A DNA stretch of 64,000 nucleotides from MKUN01 sp964481425 (GTDB lineage Bacteria; Bacteroidota; Bacteroidia; Chitinophagales; Chitinophagaceae). The position numbers and the translations under genes were made by a program. The notes beneath the pieces are model-generated. The model was not told where the DNA came from. It did no database searches and saw nothing but the letters and a program-made list of their open reading frames with translations. This document shows, piece after piece, positions 41,482-49,673 of this stretch (position 1 is the stretch's first letter; each line of letters begins with the position of its first letter). The stretch is from assembly GCA_964481425.1 (NCBI GenBank), contig CAYZTM010000007.1, positions 1 through 64,000 on the forward strand. Reading direction: 5' to 3'.

Positions 41482-42978
41482 TCAAAAGCGTTTGGGGTTC
41501 ACAGGGCGCCTTATGGCAAGGGCACTATCGGGCTGCAGCATGAAGAGCTTATTGTTGATGCGCCATACTGCACCCTCTACCGCATCGGGGCCATCATCGT
41601 GCGCCGTGCTCATGGGCGAAAGGGCAAGGAACTGCTCCTCGAGCCGTTGCATATGTGGGTTGTGCTTTTCGGCGAGGTTAAGATATAGTTTACCGTTTCG
41701 GTTGAGTGGCTCGAGCAGGCATTCTATACGGGTGAATTTGTTTGGCTTATTGCGGTCGTCCCCGTTTATGGGTATGCTCCTGCCCCGCTCTTTTGCCACC
41801 TGATGGAAGTCTTCAAAGATCATCCCCTGCAGGAAATTGCTCTCCATATAATAGTAGCAATTGTGCTGGCCTATATACTGTACAATGTTATAGTGCCAGC
41901 CTATCATGTTGGCAATGGTGGTCTGGTCGATATAGGCTTTGATGACATGGAACTCGTCCTGCCACTTACCCACGAGTACGGTGGCCTTGTAGTCGTTATT
42001 CCGGCCATCTTTGAAGGAAGGGTCGGTATAGCATACCAGGAGTGTGTACTCATTGAGTGGCGGACATTCTTTATAGGCCATGCTTTTAAAGACGGCCCCT
42101 TCCACGATAGGGTTGTTGAAGTATTCCTTTTGCGCTGCGGCATAGCTTTTTTGCATCAGCACGCGGTCGATATCGAGCTCGGAGTTCTTGTTGGGCCATA
42201 CAGAGCGGCCCTCATCATCGCGGATATTGATGATATCAGTGTGATCGGCAAGCTGGGTAGCGCGACCTATACAGCAATCGGTAGCGATACGATTACCGCA
42301 AAATAGAATGAGCGTGGGCGCCGATATGGAACGGGTGCCAATAGCGGCCTCTTCTATCCAGCGCCATTTTTTGGCTACTATATCCGGGTTCAGGCAGTCG
42401 GTGTCGGTATCCACATCGTCGAAGAGGAGTATATCAGGGCGGGCCTCCTCGCTTCGTGTGCCTCGTGGCGACTGACCAGCACCCAATGCGCGGAAAGCCA
42501 GGCCTGCATTGGTAACAAATTCTGCGGCCTGCCAGTTACCGTATCGCTCCTGCAGGCCATAGTCGTTTATGATGCGCTGGTTGTGCTCGAGCATTATCTT
42601 AAATGGCGAGAGGAGACGCGTAGCATTATCGAGACTATTGCTGATGAGCAACAGGTAGCGCTTGCGGCCCGTGAGCATGAGATAGAGTATCTCCATCATG
42701 CTGCGTGTGCTTTTGGCCAGCTCACGGGCCCACATACGCACCTCGTACCACTCGGGATTATCTAAAAGACGCTGTGTAGCAGCCCGGTGAAAGGGTGCTG
42801 CATCGGCAAATACATACATGGGAAAATAATAGGCAAACCAGGCTTCGGCATCTGCCTCCAGCCCCAGCTTTCGCATTATTTTTTCGTCCGTGGTTTCGCT
42901 ATGGTCTATTGCTGTGGCGCGGCGTATCATTTTTACAAATTCTTCCCATTCATCAATCTTCTTCTTCTCGTTGGCCAT
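41482..42978 (-). CDS. Terminase large subunit (Mu gp28-like)
   Basis: Packaging motor ATPase/nuclease, 498 residues, full length. The ATPase part has a Walker-A-like RELAKSTR (85-92), typical of viral terminases lacking GKT, and Walker B DILLFDDVD (182-190). The RNase H-like nuclease domain starts with LLVCYTDPSF (first acidic D319), continues with YYMESNF and ends near DGPDAVEGAV. All catalytic regions look intact. It is 21 bp downstream of the small-subunit gene. Confidence 0.9.
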   Translation of the reverse strand: MANEKKKIDEWEEFVKMIRRATAIDHSETTDEKIMRKLGLEADAEAWFAYYFPMYVFADAAPFHRAATQRLLDNPEWYEVRMWARELAKSTRSMMEILYLMLTGRKRYLLLISNSLDNATRLLSPFKIMLEHNQRIINDYGLQERYGNWQAAEFVTNAGLAFRALGAGQSPRGTRSEEARPDILLFDDVDTDTDCLNPDIVAKKWRWIEEAAIGTRSISAPTLILFCGNRIATDCCIGRATQLADHTDIINIRDDEGRSVWPNKNSELDIDRVLMQKSYAAAQKEYFNNPIVEGAVFKSMAYKECPPLNEYTLLVCYTDPSFKDGRNNDYKATVLVGKWQDEFHVIKAYIDQTTIANMIGWHYNIVQYIGQHNCYYYMESNFLQGMIFEDFHQVAKERGRSIPINGDDRNKPNKFTRIECLLEPLNRNGKLYLNLAEKHNPHMQRLEEQFLALSPMSTAHDDGPDAVEGAVWRINNKLFMLQPDSALAIRRPVNPKRF

Positions 42979-42999
42979 GATAAGGTTTAGCAGGTTTGC

Positions 43000-43443
43000 T
43001 TAAAATGTGCTCAGTTTTTCTTTTATGTAAGCATCGAAATGCAGCGTGAGCTTTTGCGCCAGTTCCAGGTCTTTTTTCATGAGCCAGACCAGGAAGGGCT
43101 TCACCACGTCTATTATCTCGCCTACCCCAATATCGGTCTCCAGGTTCTTTATAGCACTGGTATATTTAATGATCAGGTCGGCGTCCTTTGGGTTGGGCTC
43201 TTCCGTATTCTGTTTCACCCGGGCGGTGAGCGCAGCCAGTATGTCGTATAGTGTTTTCAGTTGTTCCTCGCGCGAGGTGAGCAGTGAGCGGCGCAGCCCG
43301 TCCCATTTGCCCTCCTGCACCCATCTGCGCACATCGGCTTCCGGGGCGCCTGTTTGCAGGGCTACCTCTTTGGTATTCATGTCGTAGCGGGTATAGAGCA
43401 TTTGTGCCCATTCGCGACGCTCGTTGCTGCTTAGTTCTTTCAT
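43000..43443 (-). CDS. Terminase small subunit-like DNA-binding protein
   Basis: A 147-residue protein with an N-terminal helix-turn-helix (LYTRYDMNTKEVALQTGAPE, then VRRWVQEGKWD), a central helical oligomerisation region, and a C-terminal helix KKDLELAQKLTLHFDAYIKE. Position directly before the large subunit and the HTH-plus-coil architecture fit a small terminase that recognises packaging DNA. It is the first gene of the leftward arm; the promoter and three-site array lie 60-150 bp upstream. Confidence 0.75.
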   Translation of the reverse strand: MKELSSNERREWAQMLYTRYDMNTKEVALQTGAPEADVRRWVQEGKWDGLRRSLLTSREEQLKTLYDILAALTARVKQNTEEPNPKDADLIIKYTSAIKNLETDIGVGEIIDVVKPFLVWLMKKDLELAQKLTLHFDAYIKEKLSTF

Positions 43444-43500
43444 ACAAGGTCTATAGTTGTGGTGATGGCAAATTGACAGAACAAAATGCCAAAACCGCTA

Positions 43501-43532
43501 CAAAGTTCAACAGCGGTTTCAGCTTCACCAAA
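43501..43532 (-). promoter_or_regulatory. Late promoter of the leftward (packaging) arm
   Basis: On the minus strand: TTTG (plus-strand CAAA at 43529-43532), 20-bp spacer, then GAACTTTG (43501-43508), which differs from TAnnTTTG at one position. The weak -7 box suits an activator-dependent promoter. The site array begins 6 bp upstream. Confidence 0.5.
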
Positions 43533-43538
43533 AGAAAA

Positions 43539-43595
43539 AAGTACGATACCCTGTATTCAGGGGTATGATACCCTTGTTTTCGGGGTGTGGTAAAA
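43539..43595. promoter_or_regulatory. Left late-control array: three 13-bp sites at 22-bp spacing
   Basis: Sites start at 43539 (AAGTACGATACCC), 43561 (GGGTATGATACCC, a near-perfect palindrome) and 43583 (GGGTGTGGTAAAA), each separated by exactly 9 bp. The nearest site lies 6 bp from the -33 element of the packaging-arm promoter. The same arrangement recurs at 47146-47202. A plus-strand TAGTTTTG box at 43598-43605 next to the third site could also be influenced. Confidence 0.7.
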
Positions 43596-43686
43596 AATAG
43601 TTTTGGTCTGAACCGGGGCGGCATTTTTTATTTAACTTGTAAACCAATTATTTGCTTATTATAAACAACTATAACAAATTTACTTT

Positions 43687-43897
43687 ATGAAGAAAATCTA
43701 TTTTGCCCTGTTTTTAGTGTTATGTAATCATGTATTCGCACAAACGCCGGAGATCTCCTGGCAGAAGAATTTGGGAGGCGAACAAAGAGATAGATAAGGC
43801 CAACCACGAATTATACGTGTCGAAAGTTCCGGGCATGTACTTTGCTATCATCAAAAGCAACGGGAGAACATGGATTGAAAAGCTGACAATACAATGA
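43687..43897 (+). pseudogene. Remnant of a third T9SS propeller gene
   Basis: An intact signal peptide and first motif (MKKIYFALFLVLCNHVFA, then PEISWQKNLGG) run to a stop at 43795-43797. The next codons, in another frame from about 43802, encode the end of a T9SS sorting domain (VSKVPGMYFAIIKSNGRTW, ending KLTIQ-stop). The whole repeat region between has been lost. It is similar at both ends to the two intact genes downstream, so it is a deletion relic of a third tandem paralogue. Confidence 0.75.
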
Positions 43898-43957
43898 CCC
43901 TAAGAGATGCCTATTGTTTATAAACCCGAAGTACCTTAGGGATATATAAGAAAAGTC

Positions 43958-45511
43958 ATGAAAAAGACCATAGCCTTATTGATCGTTATCTTACTTCATT
44001 ATAGCAGGGCATTGGCTCAGGCCCCTGGCATCGAATGGAGCAAATGTCTCAACGGAAGCATTGGCGAGACCAGCAAATGTATAACCGAAACGCCAGGGGG
44101 TGGATATGTTGTATGTGGGAGCGCGCGCGCAACTATGCCGGGTTATCATGGCGAGGGTGACGGATGGGTAGCTAAGCTCGGCCAATATGGCGAACTACAG
44201 TGGGAAAAATGTTATGGCGGCAGTCGTGCCGACCTTATCAGCGCAATAAAGGCAGTTGCATCCGGTGGGTATATCATGGTCGGGCAAACAGAATCAAATG
44301 ACGGGGATGTAAGCGGCGGCCATGGCATGACGGATGTTTGGCTGGTAAAATTGGATGACACCGGCTACATAGAGTGGCAAAAATGCCTGGGCGGCAGCAA
44401 ATATGATATCGGATGCGATATAAAGGAGTGCCGTGATGGCGGGTATATCATTGCGGGATATTCTGAGTCGGATGGTGGAGATGTATCCGGCCTGCATACT
44501 GCGGCAAACAATTATGGTGATGCATGGATCGTTAAAACAGATGCAATGGGCACAATTGAATGGCAGAAATGTGCCGGAGGCAATGACCGGGATATTGCTG
44601 TGTCGATCGTTGAAACTCCCGACAGCGGTTACGTGGCGGGGGGCAGCAGTTGGTCACAGAATCTGCCTCGCTACCATACAGGAGGCCTCGGCGATTGCTA
44701 TGTGTTCAAGTTGGATAAAAATGGCCAGTTGGAATGGCAAAAATGCTATGGCGGGAGTGATACAGAAGGCCCGGCTACGGTAGCAAATGCTGTGGGAGGA
44801 GGTTACATCCTGGCAGGGTCGACACGATCGGCTGATGGCGACGTGAATGGCTTGCATGCCCTTGAAGATTACCTGGCCATAAAAATAGGTGATACCGGAG
44901 CGATAGAATGGCAGAAGTGTTATGGCGGATCGAACAACGATGAGGCTGTTTATGATATGCAAGCCACTACAGGCGGAGGTTACGTATTAGCGGGCAGCGC
45001 TCAGTCGTATGACGGAGATGTGATTGGCAAACATTTTGGTGGAGATGATTACTGGATCGTAAAAATCCGCGATGACGGTGATATCGATTGGCAGAAATGT
45101 TTGGGGGGAAGCAGCATAGAAACGGCTTATAGCATCATACAGACCTCTGACATGGGTTATGCCATTGCCGGTATGGGACGCTCTACTGATGGCGACATGG
45201 TCAATAATATCTTTGGGACCTGCACTTGGATCGTTAAGTTGTCGCGCTGGCCTGAAAATGTAATGACGCCGGCCTCAGAAAGAGATATTGTTGTGAGTCC
45301 CAACCCATCGGATGGGCATTTCACCGTCACCATCCCCGAAAGTGAAAAGACAGCACAAGTAACAATTACCAATATGCTGGGTGAGGCAGTGCTGCAAAAG
45401 GAGCCGGGAGATGTAAAAGCTGAAATAACCATCCCTAACGTTCCGGGTGTTTATTACGTCATAGTTAAAGCAGGGGAAGCCTGCTATACTGCAAAACTTA
45501 TCGTTGACTAA
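43958..45511 (+). CDS. T9SS-secreted repeat protein, probable seven-bladed propeller (copy A)
   Basis: A 517-residue protein with a signal peptide (TIALLIVILLHYSRALA) and seven ~60-residue repeats. Each repeat contains a GGYIxAG-type strand, a DGDVSG turn, a DxWxVKLD strand and an IEWQKCYGGS strand. A type A sorting domain (VSPNPSDGHFTVTIPE through YYVIVKAGE) follows. It is therefore exported and surface-attached or released. Ligand unknown. It sits between the divergent arms of the late phage module and overlaps copy B by 8 bp. Confidence 0.75.
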   Translation: MKKTIALLIVILLHYSRALAQAPGIEWSKCLNGSIGETSKCITETPGGGYVVCGSARATMPGYHGEGDGWVAKLGQYGELQWEKCYGGSRADLISAIKAVASGGYIMVGQTESNDGDVSGGHGMTDVWLVKLDDTGYIEWQKCLGGSKYDIGCDIKECRDGGYIIAGYSESDGGDVSGLHTAANNYGDAWIVKTDAMGTIEWQKCAGGNDRDIAVSIVETPDSGYVAGGSSWSQNLPRYHTGGLGDCYVFKLDKNGQLEWQKCYGGSDTEGPATVANAVGGGYILAGSTRSADGDVNGLHALEDYLAIKIGDTGAIEWQKCYGGSNNDEAVYDMQATTGGGYVLAGSAQSYDGDVIGKHFGGDDYWIVKIRDDGDIDWQKCLGGSSIETAYSIIQTSDMGYAIAGMGRSTDGDMVNNIFGTCTWIVKLSRWPENVMTPASERDIVVSPNPSDGHFTVTIPESEKTAQVTITNMLGEAVLQKEPGDVKAEITIPNVPGVYYVIVKAGEACYTAKLIVD

Positions 45512-47018
45512 AAAAAGACCTATGCGAAAATCTGTTTTGATTGCTTTGTTTCTGGCGATCATCCCTTTGTTTTTACATGCCCAGGCTCACGTTGAATGGT
45601 ACAACGTCTTCGGGGATTATGGATACCAATATGTCTATTCGATAATTCCGGCGCCGGACAGCGGCTATTTTATTACGAGCAACCTTGATGCACCATATGT
45701 TAGTGATTGTTTGCTTGCCAGGTTGGATGACACCGGGGGTGTAGTATGGGAAAAATCATATGGCGGCAGTGCCAACGATGGATCACCCGTTATCATAAAA
45801 ACCACAGATAATACGTACCTCATGGCCAGCTCTACAAAGTCAAATGATGGTGATGTAAGCGGTAATCATGGAGACCGTGATGTCTGGCTAGTTAAGCTAA
45901 ATGACACAGGTGGCATATTGTGGCAAAAATGTTATGGCGGTACGGGACTGGATGCGGTAAATCGAGTCATTTCAACATCAGACGGGGGGTTCGCATTTTC
46001 AGGAAGTACTACCTCAAATGATGGTGACGTAAGTGGTAACCATGGGGGTACGGATTTCTGGATAGTTAAATTGGATAGTGCCGGGGCAATTATGTGGCAA
46101 AAATGTTTGGGTGGAACCGGTTCTGATAGTGCAGTAGGAATTAAACAAACATCAGACGGCGGCTATATTGTTGTTGGCACCACGAAATCTCAGGACGGAG
46201 ATGTAAGTATGAACCACGGCAATTATGATGTCTGGGTTGTGAAGATGGACGCAACAGGAAATATAGAATGGGAGCATGCATACGGAGGCTCATTTAACGA
46301 TTTCGGAATAGACATTCTTGAAACACCGGAACATTCTTTTATCATAGCGGGTAACAGTAATTCAAATGATGGGGATGTGTGTGGTAATACAGGGAATAAA
46401 ATATGGGTGTTCCGGGTAGATCAGAACGGTGTACCTGAATGGACAGCTTGCTATGGCGATTTAGTCAATTATGATAATAATCTTGCTGCCAAAATCATAC
46501 AAGCTACTGACGGAGCATATGTATTAGTTGGGCGCATGGAGGCTTGGAGCCAATACATAGTAGAGACAGCCGTTGCTTATGTTGTGAAGATGGATGCCCT
46601 GGGAAACGAGATATGGCATCAGTCCTTTGCCTATTATGTCAATAGTCGTTTTAACGATGTCATACAGACAGGCGCATCAGAATTTGTATTTGCAGGTGGT
46701 TCGGGAGATATTTATTTCGGCAGGTCAAAATGCTATATATTAAAACTTGGAGGTGTGCCGGTAGGCTTAACCGAGGTGCCAGCCAAGGGCAGTGTAGTAA
46801 TCACACCTAATCCTTCGGATGGCCATTTTACCATTACTTTACCAGTTACTACTACAAAAGCAGAGCTAAGCATCGTTAATATGCTGGGAGAAGCAGTACT
46901 GCAAAAGGAGCTAAAAGATGCAAAAGCTGAGATAAGTATCGCAGATATACCCGGTATTTATTTTGTAAAGCTCCGTGCAGGAGCTGAGCTATATAGCAGT
47001 AAACTGATCATACAGTAA
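45504..47018 (+). CDS. T9SS-secreted repeat protein, probable seven-bladed propeller (copy B)
   Basis: A 504-residue paralogue of copy A with the same plan: signal peptide (SVLIALFLAIIPLFLHA), seven repeats (for example DVWLVKLNDTGGILWQKCYG), and a sorting domain nearly identical to that of copy A (TPNPSDGHFTITLP; IVNMLGEAVLQKEL). The later repeats have lost the WQKC consensus, so it is the more diverged copy. It is translationally coupled to copy A. It ends just before the right late-control array. Confidence 0.75.
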   Translation: MTKKRPMRKSVLIALFLAIIPLFLHAQAHVEWYNVFGDYGYQYVYSIIPAPDSGYFITSNLDAPYVSDCLLARLDDTGGVVWEKSYGGSANDGSPVIIKTTDNTYLMASSTKSNDGDVSGNHGDRDVWLVKLNDTGGILWQKCYGGTGLDAVNRVISTSDGGFAFSGSTTSNDGDVSGNHGGTDFWIVKLDSAGAIMWQKCLGGTGSDSAVGIKQTSDGGYIVVGTTKSQDGDVSMNHGNYDVWVVKMDATGNIEWEHAYGGSFNDFGIDILETPEHSFIIAGNSNSNDGDVCGNTGNKIWVFRVDQNGVPEWTACYGDLVNYDNNLAAKIIQATDGAYVLVGRMEAWSQYIVETAVAYVVKMDALGNEIWHQSFAYYVNSRFNDVIQTGASEFVFAGGSGDIYFGRSKCYILKLGGVPVGLTEVPAKGSVVITPNPSDGHFTITLPVTTTKAELSIVNMLGEAVLQKELKDAKAEISIADIPGIYFVKLRAGAELYSSKLIIQ

Positions 47019-47145
47019 TAATGGCTGCATGGTTAAGATATAGATACATATGACCTGCTTTACTCCTGAAAATGAAGTCATTTTTCAGACATTTCCGGTT
47101 CATTTTATCAAAGGTTTATTTCCAGGCAATTAAGTCCCAAAAAGG

Positions 47146-47202
47146 GGGTATGATACCGTTTATTGACGGGCATGATACCCGAAAAATAGGGGTATCATAA
47201 AA
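47146..47202. promoter_or_regulatory. Right late-control array: three 13-bp sites at 22-bp spacing
   Basis: Sites start at 47146 (GGGTATGATACCG), 47168 (GGGCATGATACCC) and 47190 (GGGTATCATAAAA), each separated by exactly 9 bp. The third lies 7 bp upstream of the -33 element of the structural-arm promoter. The geometry mirrors the left array at 43539-43595. The 22-bp period, close to two helical turns, would place all sites on one face of the DNA. Confidence 0.72.
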
Positions 47203-47209
47203 ATCCGAT

Positions 47210-47240
47210 TTTGCAGGGGCCAATATCTGTTTCACCTTTG
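47210..47240 (+). promoter_or_regulatory. Late promoter of the rightward (structural) arm
   Basis: TTTG (47210-47213), 19-bp spacer, CACCTTTG (47233-47240), one mismatch to TAnnTTTG. It points to the protease/scaffold gene, whose ATG is 27 bp further. Confidence 0.55.
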
Positions 47241-47266
47241 TGCCGGATTTAACACTTTTTGACCCT

Positions 47267-48259
47267 ATGGCTGACAAATTCAGGAAAATAGATAAAGAAT
47301 ATGTGCTCTCCGACAGCACAGTAAATGAATATGGCTTCCGCCTGCTTACCGAAGGCTACCAAATAGAATCGTTCCGTAAAAACCCTATTGGTTATTATAT
47401 GCATCGCCGTGATGAGGGTGTGGCGCTGAAGTGGGAAGACCTGCGTGTAGCAGATGATAAGGTCTTGGGCACGCCGGTCATTAATTTTTCCAACGCCCGC
47501 GGCGAACAGCTTTATGATGAAGCGGAGAACGGATTTCTGAATGCCGCATCGGTGGGCCATATTGTGGTACTGGAATACAGTACTGATCCTGAAATGATGC
47601 TACCGGGGCAAACCGGGCCCACTATAACCAAATGGTATAATAAGGAATGCAGCCTTGTGGACATACCGGGCAACTGCAATGCGCTCACCCGGCTGTATGA
47701 TGCACAGGAAAACGAATTGAACCTTGTTGACCTGGGGATCAATGCGTCAGTGATCCACAACAACATCCCACCATTTCCCTGCGAGCTATGTGACCTGCTG
47801 CAACTGCCGGAAAAAGCCGATGAACAGGCAGTGCTAAATGCTGTCAAAGTGCTCTCTTCGAAAACGGCCGAACTGGAGGCAGCCAACGGCAAACTGTACG
47901 AAGACAAAGAAGCATTGCAGCAAAAACTTGATGATCTGGATGCTGCAGCAAGGAGTAATGAGGTAGCGCATTTACTGGACGTTGCATTGGGTGAACAAAA
48001 GATCAGTAAAGAACTGAAAGAGAAGTTGGCGACAGACTACGCAGGAAATCCGAATGGACTAAAAGCTTTGCTGGATGTGATGCCTGTGTACCAGTCCATA
48101 GTGTCAAGACTTACACTAAGCGATAAATATGTGCCTGAACTAAACTGGGCCTGGGATGACTACAAGAACAATGATCCCGGTGGCAGGAAGCTGGAAGAGC
48201 TGAAGACGACAAACCCGGAACGATACAAGCAGATATTTGACGAGAAGTTTTTAGGATAG
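47267..48259 (+). CDS. Prohead protease fused to a scaffold-like C-terminus (Mu gpI-like)
   Basis: A 330-residue protein. The N-terminal ~165 residues have the look of an HK97/Mu-type serine protease, with H46 in YYMHRRDEG and S95 in NAASVGHIV as the likely catalytic pair. A coiled-coil segment (about 180-230, AELEAANGKLYEDKEALQQK) and helical C-terminus fit an internal scaffold that is cut out during head maturation. In Mu the same product order (protease I with scaffold Z) precedes the head protein. The ATG at 47267 is preferred to one 27 bp upstream, which is too close to the promoter. Confidence 0.75.
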   Translation: MADKFRKIDKEYVLSDSTVNEYGFRLLTEGYQIESFRKNPIGYYMHRRDEGVALKWEDLRVADDKVLGTPVINFSNARGEQLYDEAENGFLNAASVGHIVVLEYSTDPEMMLPGQTGPTITKWYNKECSLVDIPGNCNALTRLYDAQENELNLVDLGINASVIHNNIPPFPCELCDLLQLPEKADEQAVLNAVKVLSSKTAELEAANGKLYEDKEALQQKLDDLDAAARSNEVAHLLDVALGEQKISKELKEKLATDYAGNPNGLKALLDVMPVYQSIVSRLTLSDKYVPELNWAWDDYKNNDPGGRKLEELKTTNPERYKQIFDEKFLG

Positions 48260-48342
48260 AGGTGAGAGATACAGGAGCAAGTCAAGGACGAGGTTTTCGT
48301 TGATAGGTTTTGTGGTTTTGCATTTTTCATTTCATAAGTAAT

Positions 48343-48364
48343 AAAAGCCTTTGAGGCTTTTCCC
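48343..48364 (+). terminator. Weak hairpin between scaffold and capsid genes
   Basis: AAAAGCC / GGCTTTT with loop TTTGA in a 190-bp gap. It may act as a partial terminator or RNA-processing site adjusting capsid expression; nothing else is seen in the gap. Confidence 0.4.
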
Positions 48365-48449
48365 TCTTCCTCTCCTGTTTTACATAGTAGAGCCTTCCTT
48401 TCCATCATAATACACTGTATAACCTTTTTAAAACAATCAATAAAAAACA

Positions 48450-49361
48450 ATGGCTATTCAAAGAGAGATCTGGCAGGACCATATTGAGGGTAACCTGTTC
48501 AAGAACAATGAGTTTTTACTGGCATCCACAGATGCAGGTCAGTATGTGCTGCAAGGCAAAGTGGTACATATACCACAGGCCGGGGCAGGTGCTAATGTGG
48601 AAAAGAACAGGCCTACGCTGCCCGCTACAGTGATAAAACGAGATGACAATGATGTTACCTATTCGCTGGACGAGTTTACTACAGACCCTATCCTGATACC
48701 GGGTGCCGAAGCAATGGAACTAAGCTATAACAAACGCGAAAGTGTACTATACGAGTACGAAAGTTCACTACGCCAGGTAACTGCAGATAGCCTGTTGCAG
48801 GAATGGGGGCCATCGCTGACGGCTAATATTGTCCGCACCAGTGGGGCTGCCGTGACCGCACACTTACCCTCGGCAACAGGTAACCGAAAGAAGATAAAAG
48901 CAAGCGACCTGAAAGCTGCGCAACTAGCCATGAACAAACAAAATGTTCCTTTGGAGGACCGCTATGCATTGCTAAGTGCCGATATGCTGCAACAGCTTAC
49001 CGACGATATGGACCTTACTGCCTACCGTGACTATAGTAATGCTTACGATGCAAAAAACGGGGTATTGGGCATGCTATATGGCTTCAAGATCATGATGCGC
49101 AGCACCGTACTCAGGTATGATGACTCTGCAACGCCCCTGCTGCTTGACATTGAAGACGCTCCTGACACTACAGATAATGATGCTGTGCTGTGCTGGCAGG
49201 TGAACGCGGTGGAGCGCGCTGTAGGACAGGTTTCCTTTTTTGAACAATTAGGTCATCCCCAGTTTTACGGAGATGTGTACAGCCTGTCGGTACGCATGGG
49301 CGGACGCAAGCGCCGTAGCGACGAAAAGGGTATTATAGCTATAGTACAAGCTGCAGCGTAA
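48450..49361 (+). CDS. Major capsid protein (Mu gpT-like)
   Basis: A 303-residue protein matching the expected size and position of the Mu-type major head subunit. Features: QDHIEGNLFKNNEFLLASTD near the N-terminus, the strand FTTDPILIPGAEAMELSYNK, the helix SDLKAAQLAMNKQNVPLEDR followed by YALLSADML, and a C-terminal GGRKRRSDEKGIIAIVQA. The DR-YALLS pattern is common to HK97-fold capsids. It directly follows the protease/scaffold gene, as expected. Confidence 0.8.
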   Translation: MAIQREIWQDHIEGNLFKNNEFLLASTDAGQYVLQGKVVHIPQAGAGANVEKNRPTLPATVIKRDDNDVTYSLDEFTTDPILIPGAEAMELSYNKRESVLYEYESSLRQVTADSLLQEWGPSLTANIVRTSGAAVTAHLPSATGNRKKIKASDLKAAQLAMNKQNVPLEDRYALLSADMLQQLTDDMDLTAYRDYSNAYDAKNGVLGMLYGFKIMMRSTVLRYDDSATPLLLDIEDAPDTTDNDAVLCWQVNAVERAVGQVSFFEQLGHPQFYGDVYSLSVRMGGRKRRSDEKGIIAIVQAAA

Positions 49362-49415
49362 GGGTTATAGCCCCTATAGATCACTATGTTACCTGAAGAC
49401 CGTAAACCTTAAACT

Positions 49416-49673
49416 ATGTTAAACATCCTGTTACAGATAGGAGAAACCCTATCGGCCAATATATGGCAGCGCCTTGCTGACCAGGCAATAAGCCTCGCAA
49501 TACTGGGTATAATAGCCTGGGTGCTGTGGAAGAGGCAAAGAGACCTTGAGGACAAACTCACTAGATACCTGGAAGAAGACCGTAAAGCCATGCTGGATGT
49601 GATACAGAACAATACCAACGCTATGCAGAAGCTGAATGAGCACTTTGACAACCTGTTAGAAGATAAAAGATAG
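49416..49673 (+). CDS. Small one-helix membrane protein, holin-like (BhlA/UviB type)
   Basis: An 85-residue protein with one membrane helix (LADQAISLAILGIIAWVLWK, about 20-39) followed by a charged helix (QRDLEDKLTRYLEEDRKAML through KLNEHFDNLLEDKR). The layout resembles BhlA/UviB holin-like proteins. It is followed without a gap (TAG-ATG) by a lipoprotein with a C-terminal membrane helix, suggesting a lysis pair. No endolysin is recognised in the window. Confidence 0.5.
   Translation: MLNILLQIGETLSANIWQRLADQAISLAILGIIAWVLWKRQRDLEDKLTRYLEEDRKAMLDVIQNNTNAMQKLNEHFDNLLEDKR

Noticed and set aside
43958..47018. Regularly spaced repeats resembling a CRISPR or tandem-repeat array
   Set aside because: The repeats are degenerate at DNA level and are in-frame protein repeats (DGDVSG and WQKCYGG motifs). 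No CRISPR repeat-spacer structure was seen in the window.
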